From contig CP073344.1 of assembly GCA_024397875.1 (NCBI GenBank), forward strand, positions 3,277,001 to 3,341,000: 64,000 bases of DNA, given 5' to 3'. Positions within the stretch are counted from its first letter, which is position 1; each line of letters starts with the position of its first letter. A program made the position numbers and the translations under genes. Positions 1 to 8,592 of this stretch are shown piece after piece. This stretch comes from Amphritea atlantica. GTDB taxonomy: Bacteria; Pseudomonadota; Gammaproteobacteria; Pseudomonadales; Balneatricaceae. The notes beneath the pieces are model-generated. The model saw nothing but the letters and a program-made list of their open reading frames with translations. It made no database searches and had not been told where the DNA came from.

Positions 1-10
1 GGAATGCGAC

Positions 11-1069
11 TTACTTAACCTGATCCATCGAATAGTAGCCGCTGCCAATCACAACAGACTCCCAGTTTGACTGATCAACCAGAACCGGCTCAAGCAGATA
101 GGATGGAACGATTTTCACACCGTTGTCATAAGTCTTAGTATCATTGATCTCAGGCTTACCACCTTTCAGCAATGCATCAACCATACCCACGGTTACGCGG
201 GCCAGTTCGCGGGTATCCTTGAATACAGTAGAGTACTGTTCGCCGGCAAGAATGGACTTAACCGAAGGCAGTTCAGCATCCTGCCCGGTGACAATAGGCA
301 TCGGCATATCGCCAGAGCCATACCCCACCCCCTTGAGTGACGAAAGAATACCGATAGAGAGACCATCGTAAGGTGAAAGTGCACCATTAATGCGACCATC
401 GGTGTAGTGCGCTGACAGCAGGTTATCCATACGCGCCTGGGCAACGGAGCCATCCCAACGCAGTGTACCCACTGTGCCCATTCCCTCTTGCCCGGATACC
501 ACTTTGACTTCGCCGGAATTGATCAGCGGCTGCAATACCGACATAGCACCGTTATAGAAAAAGTAAGCGTTGTTATCATCCGGTGAACCACCAAACAGCT
601 CTATATTGAAGGGAGCTTTATAGCGCGCTCTCAGGCCATCAATCAAGGAAGTCCCCTGCTGCACGCCCACTTTAAAGTTATCAAAAGTGGCATAGTAATC
701 AACGTAAGCACTGTCACGAATAAGGCGGTCATAAGCAACGACCTGAATACCCGCAGCATGGGCGTTTTCCAGCGCATTCGACAGCGTCGTTCCATCAATC
801 GCCGCAATCACCAACACATCCACGCCCTTGACGATCATATTTTCGATCTGAGCCAGTTGATTAGGAATATCATCTTCAGCATATTGAAGATCGGTCTTGT
901 AACCCGCTGTGTTGAACTGCTCAACCATTGAATTACCATCAGAAATCCAACGGGCTGAGGATTTAGTTGGCATGGCGATGCCTACATACCCTGCGGCCAC
1001 AGCAACATTTGCCGTCAAAAACGCCGCACCTATCGCTGCGGTGGCCAGGATCTTCTTAAACTGTTTCAT
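11..1069 (-). CDS. ChvE-like periplasmic sugar-binding protein of a monosaccharide ABC transporter
   Basis: This 352-residue protein is a periplasmic binding protein of the ChvE / multiple-monosaccharide type. It should deliver aldoses to an inner-membrane ABC permease. It opens with a signal peptide (lysines, then a hydrophobic run ending in VAVA-A at about residue 25) followed by the family start [12 protein letters not shown]. The LacI-like sugar-binding fold shows in [16 protein letters not shown] and VVAYDRLI (about residues 85-118). The start is well placed behind an AGGAGA Shine-Dalgarno sequence. The stop lies 11 bases from the window edge, so the ATPase and permease genes are probably just outside to the left (inference). 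A 16-bp palindrome at 1233-1248 in its upstream region recurs before the porin gene. The nearby divergent LysR gene is the probable regulator. The exact sugar cannot be read from sequence. Confidence 0.88.
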   Translation of the reverse strand: MKQFKKILATAAIGAAFLTANVAVAAGYVGIAMPTKSSARWISDGNSMVEQFNTAGYKTDLQYAEDDIPNQLAQIENMIVKGVDVLVIAAIDGTTLSNALENAHAAGIQVVAYDRLIRDSAYVDYYATFDNFKVGVQQGTSLIDGLRARYKAPFNIELFGGSPDDNNAYFFYNGAMSVLQPLINSGEVKVVSGQEGMGTVGTLRWDGSVAQARMDNLLSAHYTDGRINGALSPYDGLSIGILSSLKGVGYGSGDMPMPIVTGQDAELPSVKSILAGEQYSTVFKDTRELARVTVGMVDALLKGGKPEINDTKTYDNGVKIVPSYLLEPVLVDQSNWESVVIGSGYYSMDQVK

Positions 1070-1548
1070 TTGGATCTCCTATTTGCGGAAGACAAGCAGG
1101 CAACTGATCTTTCTTTGCCTGTACCTGATACCGCTATTATTTTTATTTTAAAACCCTCAGACCCTGATAAGGCCTGTGATCAAGAATAGGGGCTGACTGC
1201 ATAACACTCAAATAGATAAATTAACAATATAAATATCATTTTTGATATACAGTTAAATTTCTAAGCCAATATATGACTATTAAGGAGAGAAAAGTCGTTA
1301 ATGATTATCAATATAGACTTTTTAGATACCGTAATTGGTAACAAGATTTAACTTAACAACCGGAAAAATGTAGAAAGTGCTTTGGGTTGAACAGAAAGCA
1401 ACTCCCAACAGCCCAACCACCGGGATACTGCAACCGAGAGGCACCTGGATATTGATACGCCTGAGAGTCACAGTAAACAATCGCTTAGACATAGCAATAA
1501 AATCCATATATCCTAAATTGACATACCAAATTAAGTATATAAACCACC
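1070..1548. other. divergent intergenic region between sugar-binding protein and LysR gene
   Basis: This 479-bp stretch is AT-rich and has no credible gene. It should hold the promoters of both flanking genes. The clearest element is the palindrome at 1233-1248. A short inverted repeat, TACC-N6-GGTA, lies near 1327-1340. Short reading frames across it have no family resemblance I can see. Confidence 0.6.
1233..1248. promoter_or_regulatory. palindromic operator candidate upstream of the sugar-binding gene
   Basis: ATATCA-TTTT-TGATAT is a perfect 6-4-6 inverted repeat lying about 165 bp upstream of the sugar-binding protein start. A 14/16 match (TTATCATTTTTGGTAT) occurs at 3794-3809 upstream of the porin gene. 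LysR-type regulators commonly bind interrupted palindromes of this size, and a GbpR-like LysR gene lies beside it. Binding by that regulator is inference. Confidence 0.45.
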
Positions 1549-2481
1549 ATGAAATACAGCCTGTCAAAATACCTTAAAATCAATCAACTACGTCTTATCT
1601 GTGCGATTGCAGAGCACGGACAACTCGGACTCGCTGCCAACGAGATAGCGATTACCCAGCCAGCCGCCTCACGTATGCTGTCAGAGATCGAATCGACGAT
1701 GCAGGCTAAGCTCTTTGAACGCCACCCTAAGGGGATGGTATTAACCCTGATCGGGCAACGGGTGGCCCAGCGGGCACACAACATGCTGGTCGAGCTTCGG
1801 GATATGTCACGGGATGTCGATGAGATGCAACGGGGAGAGCGCGGTATCGTCTCAGTTGGGGCGGTGACCGGTGCTGCCGTCGGCTTTGTTGTTCCCGCTA
1901 TCCGCCAGCTTAAAGCCACTTCGCCCAAAACAGTGGTCAATGTCAATGTCGATACCAGTGACGTGTTAGTGCACGACCTGATTATCGGTAACAACGACTT
2001 TGTCCTGGCACGTCTGCTTTCACAGTTTGACACCAACGACTTTGAGGTCTGCCCGGCCAAGTCTGAGAAAGTAAAACTGTTGGTTCGGGAAGACCACCCG
2101 ATGGCCAACGCCAAAGAGGTCTCATTAAAAGACCTGACCGCCTATGAATGGGTTATTCAGTCACAACGCGCACCCATGAGTGAAGCGGTCAACAACGCCT
2201 TTCTCAACTCAGGATTGCGACCACCTGAAAGTATCACTAACACAACTTCGCTATTGGTGATGATGTCGATTCTGATCTCTTCATCGGCAATCGCGCCGCT
2301 GGCAAGTGAAGTATCTGAATTGCTGGTTGAAAAACTTGGCGCCCGCTTGAGAGTGTTGAGACTTAAAGAGCCAGTCGAGATGTCGCCTTACTTTCTGATA
2401 CAAATAAAAGGAAGACAACTATCACCTGCCGCGGAGCGCCTAAGAGCGTTGGTTTTACAGGGACTAAAACAGGCAAAATAG
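1549..2481 (+). CDS. LysR-family transcriptional regulator, GbpR-like
   Basis: The 310-residue product has the standard LysR layout: an N-terminal winged helix-turn-helix (LRLICAIAEHGQLGLAANEIAITQPAASRMLSEIE, about residues 14-48) and a C-terminal periplasmic-binding-like effector domain. The HTH and linker resemble GbpR, which controls galactose/arabinose-binding protein genes in Agrobacterium and relatives. Its position divergent to a ChvE-like binding protein fits that role. The start is the first ATG in frame with the HTH; the Shine-Dalgarno is weak. Downstream (2550-2571) is a perfect 8-bp hairpin without a T tract. The inducer is presumably a sugar, but this is inferred from context. 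Confidence 0.85.
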   Translation: MKYSLSKYLKINQLRLICAIAEHGQLGLAANEIAITQPAASRMLSEIESTMQAKLFERHPKGMVLTLIGQRVAQRAHNMLVELRDMSRDVDEMQRGERGIVSVGAVTGAAVGFVVPAIRQLKATSPKTVVNVNVDTSDVLVHDLIIGNNDFVLARLLSQFDTNDFEVCPAKSEKVKLLVREDHPMANAKEVSLKDLTAYEWVIQSQRAPMSEAVNNAFLNSGLRPPESITNTTSLLVMMSILISSSAIAPLASEVSELLVEKLGARLRVLRLKEPVEMSPYFLIQIKGRQLSPAAERLRALVLQGLKQAK

Positions 2482-2549
2482 ATGCAGGAGTAAAAGAAAG
2501 AATAACGAAGGTGGAAAAATTTAAAGCAGCCAACTCTCTGCCTTAGCTT

Positions 2550-2571
2550 CCGGGGAGAGCAGGCTCCCCGG
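2550..2571. other. 8-bp perfect GC-rich hairpin downstream of LysR gene
   Basis: CCGGGGAG and CTCCCCGG flank a 6-nt loop. It is not followed by a T tract on the plus strand, so it is not a textbook intrinsic terminator. It may stabilise the 3' end of the LysR mRNA or act with the neighbouring A/T run. Confidence 0.5.
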
Positions 2572-2586
2572 GATAGTTATGAGTTT

Positions 2587-2615
2587 AAAAAAACAGAACA
2601 GGAAGGGGTCTGTTC
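2587..2615 (-). terminator. intrinsic terminator of the porin gene
   Basis: On the minus strand the stem GAACAG / CTGTTC with an 8-nt loop is followed within two bases by a run of seven T. It lies just past the porin stop codon and points the right way. Confidence 0.7.
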
Positions 2616-2651
2616 CGCCATAAGGTAAACTCAAAACAGACTAACCACCGA

Positions 2652-3641
2652 TCAGAAGTCGTAGTTAAAACGAACCCGAAGAGCGTTGGTTTCATCATCG
2701 GTTACCGCATCGCCTTCTGCACGGGAAAACGAACCGGCGAAGGTCACCGAGGCCGCTTCAATATCGAACAGTGGCACGGTATAAGCCAGATACGCCGTTG
2801 TTACATCGGCATCGACACCGGCCTTTTCCTCTGCGGAATGGATCAGTCCGGCACCAAACCCACCGTAGACCATGTTAGCAGCATATGAATTCACTTTTTG
2901 ACTGATGCTATCCACAGTCTGTCGGGAAGCGGCCAGATTCACACTGGCACCGGCAACATCAAAACTGGTGGTGATACCGTAGCCATCTTTATCGACCTCA
3001 CCACCGCCGGTCAGATCATAGTTGACCCGCTCATAACCCAGACTAACGGACACACCATCACCTGCCCAGGTGACTACCGGACGCACCCCGGCAATCGCCG
3101 TGGTATCATCGCCGGCGAGGTCGTCATCACCGAAAATAGTTGCCAGCTCCAGCCGGATGTTATCACTCGGGTTCAGGTGGAACGCTACCTGGCCGCCATC
3201 CGTTCCGGCCCGGCCACGAACCATATTAGCCTCATACACCGGGACACCACCAGCATGGCTTACGATGGTATCTTTTCCCAATGGAAACAGGTTGATCGCT
3301 TCAAAGCGGCCAATCTGAACATCCCAGCGCGGATCTCCCAGTTGCAGATAAACATCCCGCACCTCGATCTGATCCCCATCACCATCAGCCTGAGACAACA
3401 GGCGGATCGCGCCAACCGCCTGAACAAAATACTCGCCACTATCGTGGCGCCCGGAGATACCGATCTCCACATGACCGCTCTCATCGTAAGCAGTATTTGA
3501 AGATTGTGTATCCATCGCATCGAGGTTGAGTTCAAGACCGGCTGTAAGTGTCGGCATCGCCATAACCGGTGTAGCAAACATGGCCGCAACTAAAGCGGAT
3601 CCCAGCAAGTGCTTAGTGAACATTTTCTTATTCTTATTCAT
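2652..3641 (-). CDS. outer-membrane porin, probably carbohydrate uptake
   Basis: A 329-residue protein with a clear signal peptide (MNKNKKMF then a hydrophobic core ending AMA at about residue 29). The mature part alternates short amphipathic strands and acidic turns as in a beta-barrel porin. It ends in FNYDF; a terminal phenylalanine is the usual C-terminal signature for BAM-dependent outer-membrane proteins. Length and the motif IGRFEAINLFPLGKD are in keeping with small carbohydrate porins. It lies close to a sugar-binding protein and shares a putative operator with it (3794-3809), so sugar uptake is a reasonable inference. Its own terminator is at 2587-2615. A weak CRP-like site (TCACA half, poor other half) sits at 3772-3787. 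Confidence 0.75.
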   Translation of the reverse strand: MNKNKKMFTKHLLGSALVAAMFATPVMAMPTLTAGLELNLDAMDTQSSNTAYDESGHVEIGISGRHDSGEYFVQAVGAIRLLSQADGDGDQIEVRDVYLQLGDPRWDVQIGRFEAINLFPLGKDTIVSHAGGVPVYEANMVRGRAGTDGGQVAFHLNPSDNIRLELATIFGDDDLAGDDTTAIAGVRPVVTWAGDGVSVSLGYERVNYDLTGGGEVDKDGYGITTSFDVAGASVNLAASRQTVDSISQKVNSYAANMVYGGFGAGLIHSAEEKAGVDADVTTAYLAYTVPLFDIEAASVTFAGSFSRAEGDAVTDDETNALRVRFNYDF

Positions 3642-4171
3642 GTAAGTTGGCTCCCCATGGAGAAGTAATAGATAAACAGGCAGAAGACCGAACAGATCTG
3701 GTGCAAGACCTGCCCGGTCTTACTTTTGCAATATGCAGGAAGGAAGATAAGAGCCAATAGCATTACATTCAAATGATATAAATCACATTTTAATTATCAT
3801 TTTTGGTATGATAGTAAAAATATCCAGCCGTTTAAAAAATATTAATCCGTTTTTAAAATTAATAGTCTAAATTTAAAATTAATATTACTAATCAACACGT
3901 TGAATAAATTAATAGCTAAAGAGAATACACGTTTTTAACGTCCCTACATGCCCGGCAGAAACATACAGAATCTGATCCCATGAAACTTAAAATAATCGCC
4001 TGGATCAGTTAAGTTTCTCAGAATATCACTCAGAAAAAAGCTTGATAAAGGTAGAAATAAAGCTAAGAGTGATGAAAAAATAAGCAGTTTTTTGTGTCTC
4101 AATCGAGAGATTACGTTAATATTAGCCGCCTCAACGTCTGACGCGTCATTCTATTGTTAACAGGATTCCCC
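3642..4171. other. AT-rich intergenic region between porin and purT
   Basis: About 530 bp with no credible gene. It holds the shared operator candidate (3794-3809). It also has a 13-bp direct repeat TTTAAAATTAATA at 3852-3864 and 3872-3884, spaced exactly 20 bp (about two helical turns), in a very AT-rich stretch that could be an UP-element-like or protein-binding region. I did not find a PurR box I would defend. Confidence 0.55.
3794..3809. promoter_or_regulatory. palindromic operator candidate upstream of the porin
   Basis: TTATCATTTTTGGTAT matches 14 of 16 positions of the palindrome at 1233-1248. It lies about 155 bp upstream of the porin start, a similar distance to that of the first copy from its gene. 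It may be a shared LysR site. Confidence 0.42.
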
Positions 4172-5362
4172 ATGGCAACTATCGGCACACCGTTCTCCTC
4201 GACTGCAACTAAAATTCTGCTCTGCGGTTCCGGGGAACTGGGAAAAGAGCTAGTGATTGAACTGCAGCGTTATGGCTGTGAAGTGATCGCCTGTGACCGA
4301 TATGAGAAGGCGCCGGCGATGCAGGTGGCGGATCGCTCGTATACCTTTTCAATGCTGGATGGCTCTGAACTGCGCCGGGTAATAGAACTGGAAAAACCAG
4401 ATTATATCGTACCGGAAATTGAAGCGATCGCCACTGACACCCTGGTAGAGCTGGAACAGGAAGGCTTCAATGTCGTGCCAACCGCCAATGCAGCCCGCCT
4501 GACCATGAACCGCGAGGGAATTCGCCGTCTGGCAGCAGAGGAGTTGGGGATTCCCACCTCCAACTATCAGTTTGTCGACAACCGCACTGACTTTGACAAA
4601 GCTGTGGCAGAGATCGGTATGCCCTGTGTGGTGAAACCGATTATGAGCTCATCGGGCAAAGGCCAGAGCACCATCAAAACCGCCGCAGAGATCGAGGCCA
4701 GCTGGACCTACGCCCAGGAGGGAGGCCGTGCCGGTGCCGGCCGGGTTATCGTGGAAGGCTTCGTCGATTTTGATTATGAGATCACACTGCTCACCATCCG
4801 TCATATTCAGGGCACCAGTTTCTGCCTGCCGATCGGACACCGACAGGAGGATGGCGACTACCGCGAATCCTGGCAACCGCAGGCGATGAGCGAAACCGCA
4901 CTCAGCCGGGCTAAAGAGGTCGCTGAAAAAGTGACTACAGCCCTTGGCGGCTGGGGTATTTTCGGAGTGGAACTGTTTATAAAAGGGGATAATGTGTACT
5001 TCAGCGAAGTATCCCCCCGGCCCCATGACACCGGTATGGTCACCATGATCTCCCAGGACCTGTCCCAGTTTGCCCTGCACGCCCGCGCTATCTTAGGCCT
5101 GCCGATCCCCAACATCGTGCAGCATGGCCCATCCGCCTCCGCCGTAATACTGGTCGAAGGCGAATCGAAAAACCTGAGTTTTTCTAACCTGGAAGTAGCA
5201 CTCGCCGTTCCCGACACTCAGCTACGCCTGTTTGGCAAACCCGAAGTCAGCGGCAAACGCCGTATGGGGGTGGCACTGGCACGGGGAACCGATACCGATA
5301 ATGCCAAGGAAAAGGCACTGGCTGCGGCCGGGGCGGTACAGGTTGAAAACCTGAGTCGCTAG
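4172..5362 (+). CDS. purT: formate-dependent phosphoribosylglycinamide formyltransferase (GAR transformylase 2)
   Basis: PurT makes formyl-GAR from GAR, formate and ATP in step three of purine synthesis, in the cytoplasm. The 396-residue product matches the E. coli enzyme along its length: [12 protein letters not shown] at the N terminus, [28 protein letters not shown], the ATP-grasp stretch [30 protein letters not shown] and [13 protein letters not shown] near the metal site. A longer in-frame TTG start exists at 4154, but ATG at 4172 has AGGA six bases upstream and gives the family's N terminus. Its last codons and stop (GTCGCTAG) are also the outer end of the hairpin repeat at 5355-5446. 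A strong terminator follows at 5456. Confidence 0.96.
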   Translation: MATIGTPFSSTATKILLCGSGELGKELVIELQRYGCEVIACDRYEKAPAMQVADRSYTFSMLDGSELRRVIELEKPDYIVPEIEAIATDTLVELEQEGFNVVPTANAARLTMNREGIRRLAAEELGIPTSNYQFVDNRTDFDKAVAEIGMPCVVKPIMSSSGKGQSTIKTAAEIEASWTYAQEGGRAGAGRVIVEGFVDFDYEITLLTIRHIQGTSFCLPIGHRQEDGDYRESWQPQAMSETALSRAKEVAEKVTTALGGWGIFGVELFIKGDNVYFSEVSPRPHDTGMVTMISQDLSQFALHARAILGLPIPNIVQHGPSASAVILVEGESKNLSFSNLEVALAVPDTQLRLFGKPEVSGKRRMGVALARGTDTDNAKEKALAAAGAVQVENLSR

Positions 5363-5446
5363 ATCGTCGCTACGCCTAAGAGCAGTTGCTAGACGTCGCT
5401 TCGCGACTTGCTAGTGGTTAGACGCGGCTGCGCCGCTTGCTAGAAA
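5355..5446 (+). repeat. hairpin repeat, copy A (inverted relative to copy B)
   Basis: Starting with GTCGCTAG at the purT stop, this element contains AGCAGTTGCTAGA, a hairpin GTCGC-TTC-GCGAC, TTGCTAGTGG, a second hairpin GCGGC-TGC-GCCGC, then TTGCTAGA. The same order is found on the minus strand at 6326-6405. The loops TTC and TGC are kept while stem bases change in a compensating way. Confidence 0.75.
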
Positions 5447-5455
5447 AGAATTTTT

Positions 5456-5480
5456 AAAACCGCCTCCCGGCGGTTTTTTT
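5456..5480 (+). terminator. intrinsic terminator after purT
   Basis: AAAACCGCC and GGCGGTTTT form a 9-bp stem with a TCCC loop, followed by more T on the plus strand. It ends the purT transcript before the channel gene. Confidence 0.85.
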
Positions 5481-5600
5481 AGTGCTTAAGGAGAGTCTCA
5501 AAGCAGCAATAGTATTTGTCTGCCACACTATCTTTTGGCACTATCGAAACATAAAGGAAATGGCCAATAAAGTTATAAACTGTCTTAAGGGAAATTAAAG

Positions 5601-6272
5601 ATGAAGGAGAAAGGAGGCGCCGTTTATCAACTATTTCTACTGGCATTAAGTATCTACGTTCTTATTGTAGTTTTCTTTGAGACACTCCTGATAACGGATC
5701 CTGAAATTTCGCTTATTTTACAACGAATTGATTTGTGCATTTGCTTTGTTTTCCTCGGCGACTTTTTCATCAATCTATATAACGCTAAGAATAAGATTTC
5801 ATACTTAAAGTGGGGGTGGATAGATTTGTTATCCTCTATTCCACTGGTTGATCCGCTCCGCTGGGGAAGGCTTGCAAGAATAGTCAGGATATTAAGGTTT
5901 ATTCGTACTATAAAGTCATTGAAACTGCTTGTTTCATCAATTCAAGCAAGCAAATTTCAAAGCCTTACTTTAGTTGTTATTTTAATTACCTTCGTTACAT
6001 ATACAGTATGCGCCAGTCTAGTGTTGGAGCTTGAACGTGGGCATGAAGGTGGAATAAACACAGCTAATGAGGCTCTATGGTGGGCCTTTCTTAATATAAT
6101 GAACGCTAAAGTGCCCATCACTCAGGCACAGTCTACCGGGGGTATGATTGCCACTGTCGTTCTGAATAAAATTGGTCTGCTTTTATTCGCTTACTTCAAC
6201 GCAATCATTATTGCCTGGCTAATACAAAAGCGAGTAGCCATTAAGCAAAACACAGATACCCGCAACACCTGA
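5601..6272 (+). CDS. voltage-gated ion channel-like membrane protein with a non-canonical pore
   Basis: The 223-residue product has the six-helix plan of a voltage-gated channel subunit: S1 at about 9-31, S2 38-60, S3 69-82, S4 85-105, S5 119-143 and S6 184-208. S4 is textbook: arginines at 87, 90, 93, 96, 99 and 102, one every third residue. The pore helix begins like a K+ channel (EALWWAF, 157-163), but where TVGYGD is expected the sequence reads NIMNAKVP and the filter motif is missing. It therefore should not be called a K+ channel. It could conduct other ions, act as a voltage sensor, or be a degenerate channel. The start has AAGGGA upstream. The gene stands alone between two terminators and is bracketed by inverted hairpin repeats. 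Confidence 0.75.
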   Translation: MKEKGGAVYQLFLLALSIYVLIVVFFETLLITDPEISLILQRIDLCICFVFLGDFFINLYNAKNKISYLKWGWIDLLSSIPLVDPLRWGRLARIVRILRFIRTIKSLKLLVSSIQASKFQSLTLVVILITFVTYTVCASLVLELERGHEGGINTANEALWWAFLNIMNAKVPITQAQSTGGMIATVVLNKIGLLLFAYFNAIIIAWLIQKRVAIKQNTDTRNT

Positions 6273-6294
6273 AAGCAAAGACAAAGGCCTGGAA

Positions 6295-6315
6295 AACCGC
6301 CAATTTGGCGGCTTT
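6295..6315 (+). terminator. probable terminator after the channel gene
   Basis: CCGCC-AATTT-GGCGG followed by CTTTATG lies just past the channel stop codon. The T tract is short, so the call is moderate. Confidence 0.5.
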
Positions 6316-6325
6316 ATGCTTAAGG

Positions 6326-6405
6326 CTTGTCTAGCAAGTCACGCAGTGACATCTTGCCACTAGCAGGGGCCGAAGGCTCCGTTCTAGCAACTGCTTTCTA
6401 GCGAC
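6326..6405 (-). repeat. hairpin repeat, copy B
   Basis: Read on the minus strand it starts GTCGCTAGAAAGCAGTTGCTAG at the stop codon of the ATP-binding protein gene. It continues with a GAGCC-TTC-GGCCC-like stem-loop, TGCTAGTGG, a hairpin GTCAC-TGC-GTGAC and TTGCTAGAC. Order, loops and spacers match copy A at 5355-5446, with different but pairing stem bases. Confidence 0.75.
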
Positions 6406-7618
6406 TTCTTTGCTCCTCATGCCCCAATACCTCTGCTAATGTGCTTCTGGAAAGCTGTCCGGTCATCTCGCCATCTTCATCAACTACCGGTAGCGAATAC
6501 TCAGAGTTCAGTGTATCCGGGATAACCGTCTCCAAAACGGCTCCCTGCGAGATCGGGTCTAACGCTTCGCAATGCTCTGAAGTTAATGCCGCCTGATGAT
6601 CACTGTTATACACAGCCTGCAGCTTTTCCTCTGTCAGTACCCCCTGATAACCATCCTCGTTAACGTAATAACCATAGTCCTCTTTAAAGCCCTTCATCTG
6701 CTTAAGGGCTTCTTCGATGGTACTGGCCGTTATCCGAGAGATGGGATCTTTCATCACGGTTTCCACGGTCAGTGCCCGGGCGCGGTTTACATCGCGAACG
6801 AAGGCTTCCACATAGTCATCGGCAGGATGTAAGAGAATATCTTCAGGTTCACCCTGCTGCACCATCTCGCCATCTTTCAGAATAGCGATCCGGTCGCCGA
6901 TGCGTAGCGCTTCATCGAGGTCATGGGTGATAAAGATAATCGTTTTATGAAGCTTTTCCTGCAGCTCAATCAACTGGTCCTGCATCTCTGAACGGATCAG
7001 CGGGTCGAGGGCCGAGAACGCCTCATCCATCAATAGGATTTCAGCATCGGTGCACAGCGCCCGGGCCAGACCCACCCGTTGCTGCTGCCCACCGGAAAGC
7101 TGGGCGGGATATTGATCTTCATACCCAGCCAGACCAACGGCCTCAAGCCATTCTTTAGCTTTCGCATGGCTCTCACTTTTGCTAACCCCCTGAATAGATA
7201 GCCCATAGCCCACATTTTCGACGACTGATTTATGCGGTAGCAGGCCAAAGCGCTGAAACACCATCGACATTTTATGACGACGGAACTGTTCCAGCTCTTT
7301 CGGCGAGAGCTTCATCACATCGGTTCCCTCAACCTCAATCACCCCTTCAGTAGGGTCTATCAGACGGTTGAAATGTCGAATAAGGGTTGATTTACCTGAG
7401 CCAGACAACCCCATAATGACGAAGATCTCGCCCTGATTAATGGTCAGATTAATATCCTTAAGTCCCAGGGTATGTCCGGTTTCTGCAAGAATCTCATCTT
7501 TGCTCTTACCCGCATGCACCAGAGGCATAAATTTCTTCGGATTATTACCAAAGAGCTTATACAGACCTTCAATTCGGATCAGCGGCGTTGCTGCCTCTTT
7601 GATCTTAGCTTCAGCCAT
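6398..7618 (-). CDS. ProV-like ATP-binding subunit of a quaternary-amine/betaine ABC transporter
   Basis: A 406-residue ABC ATPase of the glycine betaine/proline (QAT) type. Walker A GLSGSGKST lies at about 70-78, the signature LSGGQQQR at about 180 and Walker B ILLMDEAFSALDP at about 200. The C-terminal 120 residues form a pair of CBS-like domains as in ProV/OpuAA, which sense ionic strength or nucleotide in characterised members. The start is ATG at 7618: it overlaps the stop of the upstream permease gene by 8 nt (ATGGCTGA), implying translational coupling. Longer in-frame starts would run into the permease gene and lack homology. The last two sense codons and stop (GTCGCTAG context) coincide with the end of hairpin repeat copy B. 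Confidence 0.92.
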   Translation of the reverse strand: MAEAKIKEAATPLIRIEGLYKLFGNNPKKFMPLVHAGKSKDEILAETGHTLGLKDINLTINQGEIFVIMGLSGSGKSTLIRHFNRLIDPTEGVIEVEGTDVMKLSPKELEQFRRHKMSMVFQRFGLLPHKSVVENVGYGLSIQGVSKSESHAKAKEWLEAVGLAGYEDQYPAQLSGGQQQRVGLARALCTDAEILLMDEAFSALDPLIRSEMQDQLIELQEKLHKTIIFITHDLDEALRIGDRIAILKDGEMVQQGEPEDILLHPADDYVEAFVRDVNRARALTVETVMKDPISRITASTIEEALKQMKGFKEDYGYYVNEDGYQGVLTEEKLQAVYNSDHQAALTSEHCEALDPISQGAVLETVIPDTLNSEYSLPVVDEDGEMTGQLSRSTLAEVLGHEEQRSR

Positions 7619-8510
7619 TATCCATGCCCTCCAGATATCGTTGACTCCGTTTGGCATATGCCTGAGAAACCCGGTCAAAGATAATCGCCAGTGCGACAAT
7701 CGCCAGACCATTTAATAATCCCAGCGTAAAATACTGATTGGTGATAGATTTCAGCACCGGTTGGCCCAGACCTTTAACCCCGATCATTGAAGCGATAACC
7801 ACCATTGAGAGGGCCATCATGATGGTCTGATTGATACCCGCCATGATAGTTGGCATCGCCAGGGGTAACTGCACCCCCATCAGACGCTGAAATGAACTGG
7901 CACCATAGGCGGTCGCGGCTTCGAGAACATCTTTATCCACCAGCCGGATACCCAGGTTAGTGAGACGAATAACCGGCGGTATGGCATAGATCACCACGGC
8001 TATCACACCGGGAATTTTACCGATACCCAGCAACATGACCACCGGGATCAGGTAAACAAAGGCCGGCATGGTCTGCATAATATCCAGCAACGGTGTCACC
8101 ACCGACTGAACCCGGTCCGAACGCGCCATCGCAATACCGATGGGAACCCCCAGCACAATCGCCATCAGAGTACAGACCAGAATAATGCTCATGGTCCGCA
8201 TAGTATCGTCCCACATGCCGAAATACCCGATCATAAAGAAGGAGATCACCACACCCAGGCTGAGCTTCCATGACCGGCTGGACAGATAAGCCAGCCCAGC
8301 AATTATCGCGATCACCAGCCACCAGGGCGTTGCTAACAGCAGTTTTTCAAACCAGACAAGAAATGACAAAAGCGGGTCAAAAAAACCTTCTATCAGCTCG
8401 CCATACTCCCGTGAAAAATCCCGGTACTCGGTGTCCAGAAATTTCCGGATATCCCGTAACTCTCCCCTGCTTAGCTGGGGTACCTCACTTAACCAGCCTG
8501 AATCAGCCAT
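7611..8510 (-). CDS. ProW-like permease subunit of a quaternary-amine/betaine ABC transporter
   Basis: A 299-residue inner-membrane permease with several hydrophobic helices and the binding-protein-dependent transport (EAA) region, AATAYGASSFQRLMGVQLPLAMPTIMAGINQTIMMALSMVVIASMIG at about 195-240. That stretch is very close to ProW/OpuAB. It forms the membrane channel with the ATPase encoded directly downstream (8-nt overlap) and takes substrate from the binding protein encoded upstream. The N-terminal 45 residues are hydrophilic with no sequence features I recognise. The substrate is most likely glycine betaine, choline or a similar osmolyte. Confidence 0.9.
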   Translation of the reverse strand: MADSGWLSEVPQLSRGELRDIRKFLDTEYRDFSREYGELIEGFFDPLLSFLVWFEKLLLATPWWLVIAIIAGLAYLSSRSWKLSLGVVISFFMIGYFGMWDDTMRTMSIILVCTLMAIVLGVPIGIAMARSDRVQSVVTPLLDIMQTMPAFVYLIPVVMLLGIGKIPGVIAVVIYAIPPVIRLTNLGIRLVDKDVLEAATAYGASSFQRLMGVQLPLAMPTIMAGINQTIMMALSMVVIASMIGVKGLGQPVLKSITNQYFTLGLLNGLAIVALAIIFDRVSQAYAKRSQRYLEGMDNG

Positions 8511-8592
8511 ATTAAACCTCTTTCAGAAACAGCACTGCCCGATTACCTGAGGCAATCGGGCAGTGACTTATCGCAACAATTCCATTAAACGT

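Noticed and set aside
2898-3500. A 200-codon open frame on the plus strand inside the porin gene
   Set aside because: It is antisense to a clear signal-peptide porin, has no ribosome site and shows no protein-family resemblance.
3772-3787. CRP site upstream of the porin
   Set aside because: Only the TCACA half is good; the other half (AATGA) matches three of five bases. Kept as a remark only.
5355-6405. A composite transposon carrying the ion channel
   Set aside because: No transposase and no target-site duplication is visible; the repeats are better described as structured elements until more copies are found.
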